Part shown: positions 20,890 to 28,027 of the stretch, piece by piece
Numbering within the stretch: position 1 is the first letter of the stretch
Layout of the letters: each line of letters opens with the position of its first letter
Assembly (NCBI GenBank): GCA_000771265.1
Contig: JDUB01000005.1
Span: 62,001-126,000 of the forward strand
Source: Bifidobacterium thermophilum DSM 20210
GTDB taxonomy: Bacteria > Actinomycetota > Actinomycetes > Actinomycetales > Bifidobacteriaceae
Length of the DNA: 64,000 nt
Direction of reading: 5' to 3'
Translations under genes and position numbers: made by a program
The notes under the pieces: model-generated
Databases searched by the model: none
What the model saw: the letters and a program-made list of their open reading frames with translations, nothing else
What the model was told of the DNA's origin: nothing

Positions 20890-21621
20890 ATGACCGTATT
20901 ACATTCACCGCGGCGCATTGTGCTGCTTGACCTTGACGGTACGTTGACCAAATCTGACCCGGGCATCATCGCCTGCGTGATTAAGGCGTTTGAGGCGCTT
21001 GGCCGTCCGGTGCCGGACGAAGCGGAACTTCACCGGTTCATCGGGCCGGCGATCATTGAATCGATGAAGCGGAATCACATTCCGGATGATCAGTTGGCCA
21101 AAGCCGTCGAGATTTATCGTGATTATTACAGCAACAAGGCGGTGTTCGACGACCCCAATCATCCCGGGAACAAGGTACCGGGAAAGCTGTACAACACTGT
21201 GTATCCGGGCATTCCTGAGCAGTTGCAGGCATTGAGGGCCGACGGGTATTTCCTGGCCGTCACGACGTGCAAGCCGGAATATCAGGCGAAGCCGATTTGC
21301 GAGCATTTCGGACTTGACAAGCTGGTCGATGCAGTCTATGGCGCCAGCAAAGACAATTCCAGGCTCGACAAGGACCAGGTCATCCGGTACGCGTTCGAAA
21401 ATATGGGCTTCGATGTCATCCAAGGTGATCGCGCGTTGATGGTCGGCGACCGCTGGACGGATGTCGAAGGCGCGAAGGCATGCGGCTTGGATTGCCTGGG
21501 TTGCGGATGGGGGTACGCCGAGCCCGGAGAGCTCAACGAACATGGCGCGTACCGGATTATCGACGAAGTCAGCCAGTTGCGTGACGCCGTCGAAGATTAC
21601 TTCAACATTGACGAAAACTAA
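20890..21621 (+). CDS. HAD-superfamily phosphatase (Gph-like)
   Basis: 243-aa haloacid-dehalogenase-family hydrolase. Motif I LLDLDGTLTKSD supplies the nucleophile and acid aspartates at residues 14 and 16; motif II is VTTCKPEYQ; motif III/IV is QGDRALMVGDRWTDVEGAKACG. The cap is inserted after motif I, as in phosphoglycolate phosphatases, though the natural substrate cannot be inferred. The start at 20890 follows GGAGAGAGG. It is the last chromosomal gene before the dif site and prophage. Confidence 0.85.
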   Translation: MTVLHSPRRIVLLDLDGTLTKSDPGIIACVIKAFEALGRPVPDEAELHRFIGPAIIESMKRNHIPDDQLAKAVEIYRDYYSNKAVFDDPNHPGNKVPGKLYNTVYPGIPEQLQALRADGYFLAVTTCKPEYQAKPICEHFGLDKLVDAVYGASKDNSRLDKDQVIRYAFENMGFDVIQGDRALMVGDRWTDVEGAKACGLDCLGCGWGYAEPGELNEHGAYRIIDEVSQLRDAVEDYFNIDEN

Positions 21622-21679
21622 ATCAAAGGCAATCGACAATCCATAATCGGAATGGATGCCGATTCGAACATAACACATT

Positions 21680-21711
21680 CGCCCGGATGCAGAATGATAT
21701 GCATCCGGGCG
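21680..21711. terminator. Hairpin terminator after the HAD gene
   Basis: Perfect 11-bp stem CGCCCGGATGC / GCATCCGGGCG (21680-21690, 21701-21711) with a 10-base loop, followed by TTCTTATTG. It isolates the chromosomal gene from the phage. Confidence 0.8.
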
Positions 21712-21788
21712 TTCTTATTGTGTGCGTGATTGCATGGAACACAACGCATGAAGCGATTCAGTCAACGGCGACGGAAATAGTACCGTTA

Positions 21789-21816
21789 AAATCCGATAAT
21801 GTATGTTATGTCAGAT
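21789..21816 (+). other. dif: dif-like XerCD site; left attachment site of the prophage
   Basis: 28-bp site with the dif plan: XerC arm AAATCCGATAA (21789-21799), 6-bp centre TGTATG (21800-21805), XerD arm TTATGTCAGAT (21806-21816). The inner ATAATGTATnTTATGT pattern matches the well-known E. coli dif core closely. A second copy of the right half occurs exactly 8,000 bp downstream (29806-29816). Genes on both sides of this locus point toward it, as expected for a chromosome terminus. The XerD arm end is probably phage-derived because the repeat boundary lies at 21814. Confidence 0.85.
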
Positions 21817-22187
21817 TGGTGAGGTTCGGCTACACCCCCGCCCGCATCGTCGCCCTCGCCAAGGCGTATTACCGCGCGATGAAGGGGTCGCGCGCCCTGG
21901 TCTGGTCGCGCAATTTGCGGGCGTTGCTGGGAATTGCGCCCGAGGAGGACGACCAGACGATCGCCGCCCAGGAGTTCGCGGACCCGAAGTGCCATGTCCT
22001 GACGGTCTGGGACTGGTCCAGGTGCCTGTCGCGCCGCGAGCATCTCGCCGTCAGCCTGCTGGACGTGTGCGATAAGTACCACGGCGACCCGTCCGTCTGC
22101 CTGCGCTGGTGCAGGTCGAACGCCTTGCATACCAAGCCGCCCCATCTGCGACGGCGGAACGTCGGCGGCGGCGATTACTACATCTGA
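21801..22187 (+). CDS. rep: Rep C-terminal segment, separated from rep by integration
   Basis: 128 codons ending in TAG-free frame at 22187. Residues include AKAYYRAMKGSRALVWSRNL followed by RALLGI, a pattern typical of the C-terminal region of actinobacterial rolling-circle Rep proteins. The frame runs through the left attachment site (VCYVRLVRFGYTP) and is the same frame in which the Rep N-terminal gene (28799-29821) enters the right attachment site (ICYVSL). Joining the two ends gives a 462-codon rep. In the lysogen it has no proper start; the ATG at 21687 lies in the chromosomal terminator and is not credible. Internal starts such as the ATG at 21879 are conceivable. Confidence 0.85.
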   Translation, partial: VCYVRLVRFGYTPARIVALAKAYYRAMKGSRALVWSRNLRALLGIAPEEDDQTIAAQEFADPKCHVLTVWDWSRCLSRREHLAVSLLDVCDKYHGDPSVCLRWCRSNALHTKPPHLRRRNVGGGDYYI

Positions 22188-22193
22188 TTTTTC

Positions 22194-22205
22194 CGGTAAC
22201 CAATC
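22194..22205 (+). repeat. Leader motif CGGTAACCAATC, copy 1
   Basis: CGGTAACCAATC lies 27 bases before orf172 and is repeated exactly at 28771-28782 before rep. A near-copy in inverted orientation (GATTGGTTATC, 22948-22958) precedes the ssDNA-binding gene. Three phage leaders thus share it, suggesting a common regulator-binding site. Confidence 0.55.
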
Positions 22206-22231
22206 AACCATATGGATCCAAGGAGGATATT

Positions 22232-22750
22232 ATGTATCTGTTCAGCGACTTGTGCCGTATCGGCATGAACCAGGTCATCTGCTTCTACGACCGGCCGATG
22301 GTCACGACCCGCCTGTTCGCGAGCATGTCGGGGTATTCGGGTGATTACCTGCGCCCGTCCCGTCATGTGCGTTGGCTCGACTGCATCGACCGGATGCGCG
22401 TGGGCAACGCGACGTATTGGCGTCTTGACGATATCGTCAAGGCCACGCACGCGCGGTACGGCACGTCGTGGACGCTGGTGGTGGAGGAACGCGACTACGA
22501 GGTCGTCGAATGGGTCCGCGCGAACCATGAACATGGCATCGACCTGATTTCCGCGCAGGCGCTCTATGACAAGTCTGCTCCCCTGGCGTTGACCGGCGTG
22601 GTGAACGTGATCGGTGATTCCGTGGTGCCGTCCGGCCCGTTGTTCGATGACGAGACGCTGCCCTATCCGCTCGGTCTGCTCGCCGCGCCCGACCCGGAGG
22701 GTTCCGCTCCCCTGCCGCCGGTGTCGTTCTGCTGCCCGCCGCGGGCCTGA
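22232..22750 (+). CDS. Inovirus protein of unknown function (orf172)
   Basis: 172 aa, start at 22232 after a near-perfect AAGGAGG (22220-22226). The protein is soluble and contains no motif I recognise; segments are MYLFSDLCRIGMNQVICFYD at the N-terminus and a mixed acidic middle (TLVVEERDYEVVEWVRANHE). The last 35 residues are Pro/Gly-rich. In the excised circle it directly follows full-length rep, so it belongs to the replication module and may assist or regulate Rep. That role is inference from position only. Confidence 0.7.
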   Translation: MYLFSDLCRIGMNQVICFYDRPMVTTRLFASMSGYSGDYLRPSRHVRWLDCIDRMRVGNATYWRLDDIVKATHARYGTSWTLVVEERDYEVVEWVRANHEHGIDLISAQALYDKSAPLALTGVVNVIGDSVVPSGPLFDDETLPYPLGLLAAPDPEGSAPLPPVSFCCPPRA

Positions 22751-22765
22751 GTCTTCCCGGCCCGT

Positions 22766-22869
22766 ACCCGGCGCGCGCGTTAGCGCGTCGGGTCCCGGGG
22801 GTCGGTGTCCCCGGGGGTGTATTGCGAGGGGGCGGCCCCCCTCGCGCCGGCCCATCGCCATGGGCCGGC
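22766..22869 (+). promoter_or_regulatory. Four tandem strong hairpins: candidate packaging signal or complementary-strand origin
   Basis: Four adjacent hairpins fill an intergenic gap: 22766-22793 (11-bp stem starting ACCCGGCGCGC, one wobble, 6-base loop), 22794-22815 (CCCGGGG/CCCCGGG), 22824-22845 (GCGAGGGGG/CCCCCTCGC, 4-base loop) and 22846-22869 (GCCGGCCCAT/ATGGGCCGGC, 4-base loop). None is followed by a T-run, which argues against terminators. Ff phages carry a comparable hairpin set in their intergenic region for packaging and minus-strand initiation. Function here is inferred. Confidence 0.65.
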
Positions 22870-22972
22870 AGCACCGTGGAATGGTACGCTTGCGTACTTT
22901 CCCGCATGCCTTTTCCAGGTGCATGATGATGGTGTCCCCTCGGGGGCGATTGGTTATCAAGGTGATGATATT

Positions 22973-22988
22973 TGCGAGGTTTTCATGG
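22973..22988 (+). repeat. Shared translation-start block TGCGAGGTTTTCATGG, copy 1
   Basis: This 16-bp block covers the ribosome-binding site and start codon of the ssDNA-binding gene and is identical to 28787-28802 at the rep start. Identity across two unrelated genes suggests a common translational control site. Confidence 0.6.
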
Positions 22989-23278
22989 CTAACATACGTG
23001 AAGCTGGTCTCCGCTTCGACGGTACCGTGCGGTATGTGAAGACGGATAGGGACGACAAGGGCAACGAGTATGCGACGGTGCAGCTCGAGAACGCGGACGG
23101 CATCAGCGATGTTTCGTTCAGCGCGCAGGCGACGCGTGATCTCCAGGCGGCCGGCTGCCAGCCGGGCGACGTGGTGTCGTGGGTCGTGCGTCCGTTCATC
23201 ATCTACGGGGTGAGCAAGCGCACGGGCGGTCCTTATGGGTTCTTGAAGCTCAACTTCCTGCGTCAGGCCGGCCGCTGA
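22985..23278 (+). CDS. Putative ssDNA-binding protein (pV-like)
   Basis: 97 aa; start at 22985 within the shared block TGCGAGGTTTTCATGG. The sequence is beta-rich (FDGTVRYVKTDRDDKG, YATVQLENADG, VVSWVVRPFIIYGVSK) and ends basic, with size and position matching the pV single-strand-binding proteins that coat inovirus DNA before export. It precedes the tiny coat genes and major coat, as gene V does in Ff phages. I do not see a unique diagnostic motif, so the assignment rests on size, fold tendency and order. Confidence 0.65.
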   Translation: MANIREAGLRFDGTVRYVKTDRDDKGNEYATVQLENADGISDVSFSAQATRDLQAAGCQPGDVVSWVVRPFIIYGVSKRTGGPYGFLKLNFLRQAGR

Positions 23279-23376
23279 TGCTGACGGGCCTGTCCCCTGA
23301 CCTTATGGAGTTCTGCGGGGTGTTCGCGATTCTGGTCGTGTTTTCCCAGGGCTTCCACATGTTCGGCGGGAGGTGA
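23278..23376 (+). CDS. Tiny hydrophobic protein, pVII/pIX-like (32 aa)
   Basis: 32 residues, start overlapping the previous stop (TGATG). It has one hydrophobic span (CGVFAILVVFSQGFHMF). Ff phages place two 32-33-residue minor coat proteins, pVII and pIX, between genes V and VIII, the same position and size. Too short for homology, so the call is by context. Confidence 0.6.
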   Translation: MLTGLSPDLMEFCGVFAILVVFSQGFHMFGGR

Positions 23377-23382
23377 CGGGGT

Positions 23383-23472
23383 GTGTCGCTGGTTTTGCTG
23401 CTTTCGGGTGTCACGGGCGCGTTGGTGGCTTGTGATTGGCTGCGTGTCCTGTTCGTGCGGGTCGCGCGTTAG
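23383..23472 (+). CDS. Tiny hydrophobic protein, pVII/pIX-like (29 aa)
   Basis: GTG start at 23383, six bases after GGGAGGTGA. The product MSLVLLLSGVTGALVACDWL continues with a basic end (RVLFVRVAR): a single membrane span with positive C-terminus, as in inovirus minor coat proteins. Overlapping frames exist, but this one alone has both a spaced ribosome site and a coat-like profile. Confidence 0.5.
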   Translation: MSLVLLLSGVTGALVACDWLRVLFVRVAR

Positions 23473-23486
23473 GGTTTGGAGACTGC

Positions 23487-23573
23487 GTGTCTGATGCGAT
23501 GTTGCTTTTCGCGGCGTGGGCCGCGGGTCTCCTGCTTGGTTTCCTTCATCGATTCGTGTTGGTAAGGGGGTGA
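23487..23573 (+). CDS. Tiny hydrophobic protein, pVII/pIX-like (28 aa)
   Basis: GTG start at 23487 after TGGAGA. The product MSDAMLLFAAWAAGLLLGFL continues HRFVLVRG: acidic N-terminus, one span, basic C-terminus. It ends seven bases before the major coat gene. Third of a set of three; Ff phages have two, so one may be an entry-cap or accessory protein. Confidence 0.55.
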   Translation: MSDAMLLFAAWAAGLLLGFLHRFVLVRG

Positions 23574-23580
23574 AATAGGT

Positions 23581-23775
23581 ATGAACGGACTTGTGCTTGC
23601 TGTCGATGGTGCCACCACCACCGATCTGGGCGCCTTGGTGAAGAACTTCACCGATGTCGCGTCTACGCAGTTCAACGGCGCCGCTCCGGCTGTGATTGCC
23701 GCGGCCGCGGGTCTGGCTGTGATCATGTGGGGCGTTCCGAAGCTTATCGGCTTCTTCAAGCGTACCGCTAAATGA
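23581..23775 (+). CDS. Major coat protein (pVIII-like)
   Basis: 64 aa with the hallmark pVIII profile: an acidic, amphipathic N-terminal half (VDGATTTDLGALVKNFTDV), a central hydrophobic helix (APAVIAAAAGLAVIMWGV) and a short basic C-terminus (PKLIGFFKRTAK) that faces the DNA inside the filament. A strong AAGGGGGTGA site precedes the ATG. No long signal peptide is apparent. It is followed by a strong terminator, which in Ff phages likewise limits coat message read-through. Confidence 0.85.
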   Translation: MNGLVLAVDGATTTDLGALVKNFTDVASTQFNGAAPAVIAAAAGLAVIMWGVPKLIGFFKRTAK

Positions 23776-23797
23776 CGCTCGCGCTTGCGTGCGTTAT

Positions 23798-23827
23798 GCC
23801 CGGGGGCTGTGCGCTCCCGGGCTTTTT
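23798..23827 (+). terminator. Central phage terminator after the major coat gene
   Basis: GCCCGGGGG (23798-23806) pairs with CTCCCGGGC (23814-23822) with one wobble, followed by TTTTT (23823-23827). It separates the abundant coat message from the pIII-pVI-zot genes. Confidence 0.85.
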
Positions 23828-23856
23828 GTATCCGGTTGTTGTTTTGGGGTGTTGTT

Positions 23857-26709
23857 ATGAAGATGTTTGTGCCTGGCATGGTGTCCCGCCGCGCGTTCGC
23901 GGTGCTTTCGGTCGTTGCGGCCGCTGTTCTTACGGCCGTCCCCGCTGCGGCCGATGTGGTGTATCCGACGTGGTACGGGTCGGCTGTCAAGGCGATGGAC
24001 CGCATGGGCATCGGGGAACAGGATTATCCGTTGTGGCTCCAGGATGATGTCGCGCGCACCATCCCCACGATGACGGGTGACTTGCAGATCGACGGTCGTC
24101 TTGCCGACCGGCCGGACGGTGTCCCGTCCGATGATGACTGGGATCGATTGGTGCGTGAGCGTCGCGCGCGCCTGGTGTATGCGGACACGACGGTCGATGC
24201 GGTCAAACTATGGAATGTCTACGGCAAGGTGTACGCGGACGGGTACGCGGCTTCGCAGTCCGGTGACCTGCATTACGGGGATCCGGGGTACGTGCCCACG
24301 AGCGAAGAGATAGACGAGTGGTCGCGCAAACTGTCGGTGACGACGAGCGAATTGGACGCTGATGCGGCTGTCGGTGCTGAGGACGGATCTTCGTCGGGTA
24401 CTGCGCCGAGCGGGTACGTGTCCCGGTGCGGCATATCCCCCGCGCGTGTCCGTGCTGCCGCTTTCCGCACGGCCCCCGCTTCCGACGTCAAGCCCTACAG
24501 TAACCGGAAAATGAAGAAAAGCGAACAATACACGGAACTCTATACAATGGATATGGACGACGGCAGCTCATATGCCCAGAGGATCCTAGAAGAGGAACAG
24601 AAGAACGGCGCCGGCGACGCGTACTCCGGCGATACGAGCAATAACCCATCCTTGCGCGAATTGGAATGGGGCCGGCACGCTACCGCGCGCGACCGGCGTA
24701 TCCACAAGCGCCTGGAGAAAGTCAAGAAAGCGCATTCCACGCTCAACCATGCCGTCGATACCGTGAACGCATGGATCGAGCCGTTCTCATTTGTGCAAAA
24801 CGGCATCCATCAGATTCGCACTTGGTTCTTCACGGATGATGACATTTGCGGGTCCACGGCTATGCTCGGCGACCGGTCCGAAGCGGGCGAAAACGTCATG
24901 CGTTTACTGTTCGGTATCGGTGAGGGCTTGAACTGTGACGAGTATGATGCGTTACACTTCCCGGCTGACGGTGAGGCCGCTACGTCTGTACGCAAGTTCG
25001 CGAAACAAAGTGCGAAGGATCGTGACAAACCGAAATACCAGGGCGAGCAGGACGAGCACGCTGGCGATCTCGCGGCATTGCACTATTCGTATACGCCGTG
25101 GTATTACGCGGACACGCCTTATGGCAAGATCTATATGCGCTCCACCCAGGCGACCGACGACCGCGGTCATTCCCTGCTGTTACTGCAATCCCCGTATTCC
25201 ACGAATGTTGTTCATGGAATTCATGAGAATCTGTCATCGCAGGTCAGGTCCCAGGATGATTGGTTGCTCTCCAAATCTGATGACATATTGAATGGTCGTA
25301 TAAAACTTAATATGCTTATACCAATGACCGTCACCGATGCAGGATCATATAATTTTTCGTATACTATGCCTGCATCTCACGATAAAGTCACCTTGAATGA
25401 TTCGTATTTGGGGCAGACTATTCCGGACGACCCATACTATACGGTGTCCGATTTCAAGTATGTCACCGATACGGCGACATTCTTCGGTTTCCCAGAGTAT
25501 TGGAGTTGGCTTCTGCCCGGTAAGGCCGATGATCTCTTTAAGAAACTTCTTGTACTCGTTACGCCTAAAACTGGTGGTGTCGGGTATGACTATGTGAATG
25601 GGTTCCATACGAATGTCGGGCGCAAGTCCGATGACTTCGGCGGGCGAACCAGGATGGCGGCGAACGTGCATGCCTGGCATAAGTGTGATAAGTCGTGCCC
25701 AGCGGATTTGCAGACCAGGAAACCGAAGGTGCGTGTCAAGGCGACGGCCAAGGATCCACAGGGCAATGATGTCGGCAGCACGGTAAGTGATCCGGCTGAT
25801 CCGGAGGACGTGAAGGTACCGGCGTCGGTGACGACGCCGGTCGGCACGGACGGCAAGACCACGGCGTCCAACATCAGTTATGACGTGGTCGCTGATGACG
25901 GTACTACCAAGCATGTTGGCGATGTCGCGATCCCGCAGGTGGACACGGCGCAGAAGCGTCTCGACCTTATCGACTTGACCACGGGCAAGTCCTGTTTCGG
26001 CGAGGGGTACGCGTGCGCGTCCTGGTATACGGAGACGCAACAGCTTATCCCCGATCATCAATTGACGGTATCCACCAAGACGACCACGAAGGAACTGCCG
26101 GCGTTGCGCTATAAGTGTTCGTATGATGTGCCGGGCAAGATTACCGAGGTGCCTATCGGTGAATGTGTCGCGTATGCGCATAGTTTTGAAGAGCGGGCGC
26201 AACGGTCGGGTGAGACCGGCGCGGATCCGGATGGCAAGACTTTGGACAAGCCCGTGACCGCGCCTGATCCGAAAGTCGATTATCGGTCGTGCGTGCAGAT
26301 GGAGACGGCGGGCAACCCGTTGAAGTGGCTCTATGAGCCTGTCGCTTGCGCCGGTCGTGTCCTGTTCAAGCCCGACGACAAGGTGGTGACCACCACGCGT
26401 ACGAGGGTAGAGCGCAGTACGCGCACGAGTGTCGTCGTCAAGCTCGACCTGATCCGTGACAACTGGCGTCCCGTGTTCACTGACGGGCTGGGCGACTGCC
26501 ACGGGTATCGCGTCTCCTTCCATTTCGCCGGATTCAAAGTGTTCGATGACGCTGATTTCCTGGACGCGTGTCCGGGTCAACAGTTGGATTGGCTGCCGGG
26601 CTTGTGCCGGGCGTTCCTCACGATCGCGTGTGCCCTGGGCGTCATGCTGTTGTGCCGGCGTGCCTTCATGGCCATCTTCGACTTCCACACGGGCGGTGAC
26701 GGGCAATGA
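23857..26709 (+). CDS. Adsorption / minor coat protein (pIII-like), 950 aa
   Basis: The start at 23857 gives MKMFVPGMVSRRAFAVLSVV, a signal peptide that ends near residue 33 (VPAAAD); in-frame codons further upstream run through the terminator. The 950-residue body is soluble, with several cysteines, and ends with a membrane span (FLTIACALGVMLLCRRAFMAIF). Signal peptide plus C-terminal anchor plus position just before the pVI-like and Zot genes is the pIII layout. Ff pIII is about 420 residues, so this is very large. The segment about 25260-25460 is much richer in A+T than its surroundings, hinting at mosaic origin of part of the receptor-binding region. Confidence 0.75.
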   Translation: MKMFVPGMVSRRAFAVLSVVAAAVLTAVPAAADVVYPTWYGSAVKAMDRMGIGEQDYPLWLQDDVARTIPTMTGDLQIDGRLADRPDGVPSDDDWDRLVRERRARLVYADTTVDAVKLWNVYGKVYADGYAASQSGDLHYGDPGYVPTSEEIDEWSRKLSVTTSELDADAAVGAEDGSSSGTAPSGYVSRCGISPARVRAAAFRTAPASDVKPYSNRKMKKSEQYTELYTMDMDDGSSYAQRILEEEQKNGAGDAYSGDTSNNPSLRELEWGRHATARDRRIHKRLEKVKKAHSTLNHAVDTVNAWIEPFSFVQNGIHQIRTWFFTDDDICGSTAMLGDRSEAGENVMRLLFGIGEGLNCDEYDALHFPADGEAATSVRKFAKQSAKDRDKPKYQGEQDEHAGDLAALHYSYTPWYYADTPYGKIYMRSTQATDDRGHSLLLLQSPYSTNVVHGIHENLSSQVRSQDDWLLSKSDDILNGRIKLNMLIPMTVTDAGSYNFSYTMPASHDKVTLNDSYLGQTIPDDPYYTVSDFKYVTDTATFFGFPEYWSWLLPGKADDLFKKLLVLVTPKTGGVGYDYVNGFHTNVGRKSDDFGGRTRMAANVHAWHKCDKSCPADLQTRKPKVRVKATAKDPQGNDVGSTVSDPADPEDVKVPASVTTPVGTDGKTTASNISYDVVADDGTTKHVGDVAIPQVDTAQKRLDLIDLTTGKSCFGEGYACASWYTETQQLIPDHQLTVSTKTTTKELPALRYKCSYDVPGKITEVPIGECVAYAHSFEERAQRSGETGADPDGKTLDKPVTAPDPKVDYRSCVQMETAGNPLKWLYEPVACAGRVLFKPDDKVVTTTRTRVERSTRTSVVVKLDLIRDNWRPVFTDGLGDCHGYRVSFHFAGFKVFDDADFLDACPGQQLDWLPGLCRAFLTIACALGVMLLCRRAFMAIFDFHTGGDGQ

Positions 26710-26978
26710 TCGTCGAATGGCTCATGAAGATCGGCGCGGACTTGTGGAACTGGTTCATCCACCTTTTCGATGGTGTGGATTTCCCCGAAGCTGTCAAGTC
26801 CCCTCCCCCCGAAGTCGCTGAGTTCCTGTCACGGTTGCACGGGTTCGGCGTGTGGATCCCGTTCGGCCGGTTCGGGGTCATCGTCCTTGCCGGCGTCGCG
26901 TTCGTGTCCGGGTGCTTCGCATTGCGTGCGGCGCGCGCGGCGATCGGGCATCTGCCCTGGATTGGAGGTAACGGATGA
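26706..26978 (+). CDS. pVI-like minor coat protein
   Basis: 90 aa, overlapping the pIII-like stop by four bases (ATGA). The N-terminus is amphipathic and aromatic (MIVEWLMKIGADLWNWFIHL) and the C-terminal part has a clear span (FGVIVLAGVAFVSGCFAL) with a basic end. pVI of Ff phages (about 112 aa) lies between genes III and I and caps the filament with pIII; size and order agree. No sequence motif is decisive. Confidence 0.65.
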   Translation: MIVEWLMKIGADLWNWFIHLFDGVDFPEAVKSPPPEVAEFLSRLHGFGVWIPFGRFGVIVLAGVAFVSGCFALRAARAAIGHLPWIGGNG

Positions 26979-27859
26979 TGAATGATAATTTGCGTCGGCT
27001 GGTGGCGGTGACGCGCGACCGCTTGGCTCGTTCCCGTGGGGATTCGGGTTCGGTTCGGCCGGGGCGCGGGCTTGAGGGCGCGACTGCGCCCGTGCCCGCG
27101 CCCGGCTTTCCGGTCCCGTTGCCCCGTGAGCGGGACTGCGGACGCTCGTACCGTACCAGATACGCCATCACCGCATACATCGGCAGCAATGGCAGCGGCA
27201 AAACACTGTGCATGGTGCATGACACGTTGCCGAGCCTGTATGCGGGTCGCATGATCTACACCACGGTGCCGCTTACGTGGCCGGACGGGACCACTCCCCC
27301 GAATGTCGTGATGTTGCATGATTGGTCGCAGATCCTCAACGCGCGCCACGCGGATATCCTGTTGGACGAGGTCGCGTCTATCGCGTCGAGTCGTGAGACC
27401 GACGCGTTGCCCCCGCAGATCGCTACGCTGTTGCAGCAGTTGCGTAAGCGTGACCTGGTATTGCGGTGGACGGCGCCGTCCTGGTCGCGTGCCGACAAGA
27501 TCCTACGAGAGACCACGCGCACGGTGACGATTTGCTACGGCTATTTCTCCCGTCCTGCGGAGGGTAGTCGTTGGCGGTCCAACCGGCTTTTCCGGTTTTT
27601 GTCCTATGACGCGAGCGATTACACGGAGTTGGATATCAACGGGGCGCGTCGCCGGTTCGATCCGCAGCAGTCGAGTTGGTTCGTGTTGTCCAGGCATGTG
27701 GCGCGCCTGTGCTATGACACGCTGGACAGTGTGAGCACTATCGGCACGGTTTTGTTGTCGGGGCGTTGTGCGGTGTGTGGCGGGCGTCGTCGGGTGCCTG
27801 AGTGCACGTGTGATGACTATCAGGCGCTTAAGGCCCGTAGGCCGCGCCCGTCGGTGTAG
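26975..27859 (+). CDS. zot: Zot / pI-like phage assembly ATPase
   Basis: 294 aa, overlapping the previous stop by four bases, with GGAGGTAACGG upstream. Walker A is GSNGSGKT (residues 70-77) and Walker B ADILLDEV (126-133), followed by the Zot-family region in which the ATPase core resembles FtsK/HerA ATPases (IATLLQQLRKRDLVLRWTAP). It drives filament assembly at the inner membrane. Unusually, the 60-residue Arg/Pro-rich N-terminal extension precedes the ATPase, no clear transmembrane segment follows it, and the C-terminus has four cysteines (CAVCGG, CTC) that could bind metal. Confidence 0.88.
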   Translation: MMNDNLRRLVAVTRDRLARSRGDSGSVRPGRGLEGATAPVPAPGFPVPLPRERDCGRSYRTRYAITAYIGSNGSGKTLCMVHDTLPSLYAGRMIYTTVPLTWPDGTTPPNVVMLHDWSQILNARHADILLDEVASIASSRETDALPPQIATLLQQLRKRDLVLRWTAPSWSRADKILRETTRTVTICYGYFSRPAEGSRWRSNRLFRFLSYDASDYTELDINGARRRFDPQQSSWFVLSRHVARLCYDTLDSVSTIGTVLLSGRCAVCGGRRRVPECTCDDYQALKARRPRPSV

Positions 27860-27965
27860 TGTCGGTGGGCCGGGTGCGTTTCTGTCGATGGTGTGTCGCT
27901 GTCCGTCCGGGGCCCCTCGTCGGTTGAGCGCCGATAGGCGCGATGCCGGCGTGGGGTGTAGGGGT

Positions 27966-28008
27966 TCGGGGGCGACAGTCGCCCCCGACACACAAGGCCG
28001 TAGGCCTT
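27966..28008 (+). promoter_or_regulatory. Paired hairpins in the phage intergenic region: candidate plus-strand origin
   Basis: A 10-bp stem TCGGGGGCGA/TCGCCCCCGA with a 3-base loop (27966-27988) is followed by AAGGCC GTA GGCCTT (27994-28008) and CTTGACTAAG. It lies in the 240-base gap between zot and the membrane-protein gene, the largest hairpin-bearing gap outside the 22.8 kb cluster. A Rep nick site is a reasonable guess; no consensus nick site is proven. Confidence 0.4.
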
Positions 28009-28015
28009 GACTAAG

Positions 28016-28027
28016 CGACACGCCGAT
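28016..28027 (+). repeat. Upstream promoter repeat CGACACGCCGAT, copy 1
   Basis: CGACACGCCGAT occurs here and at 28488-28499, in each case just upstream of the -35 box of one of the two phage promoters. It may be an activator or repressor site. Confidence 0.5.

Noticed and set aside
21687..21800. ATG at 21687 as the true start of the 21687-22187 frame
   Set aside because: The first 38 codons cover a transcription terminator hairpin and the dif XerC arm, with no ribosome-binding site; the frame is open there by chance and the coding part begins at the attachment site.
22766..22869. The hairpin cluster as ordinary rho-independent terminators
   Set aside because: None of the four stems is followed by a T-run on either strand, unlike the clear terminator at 23798.
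25345..26706. A 453-codon minus-strand frame inside the pIII-like gene
   Set aside because: Arg/His-rich composition, no ribosome site, and opposite to a gene with signal peptide, anchor and operon overlap; an antisense shadow.
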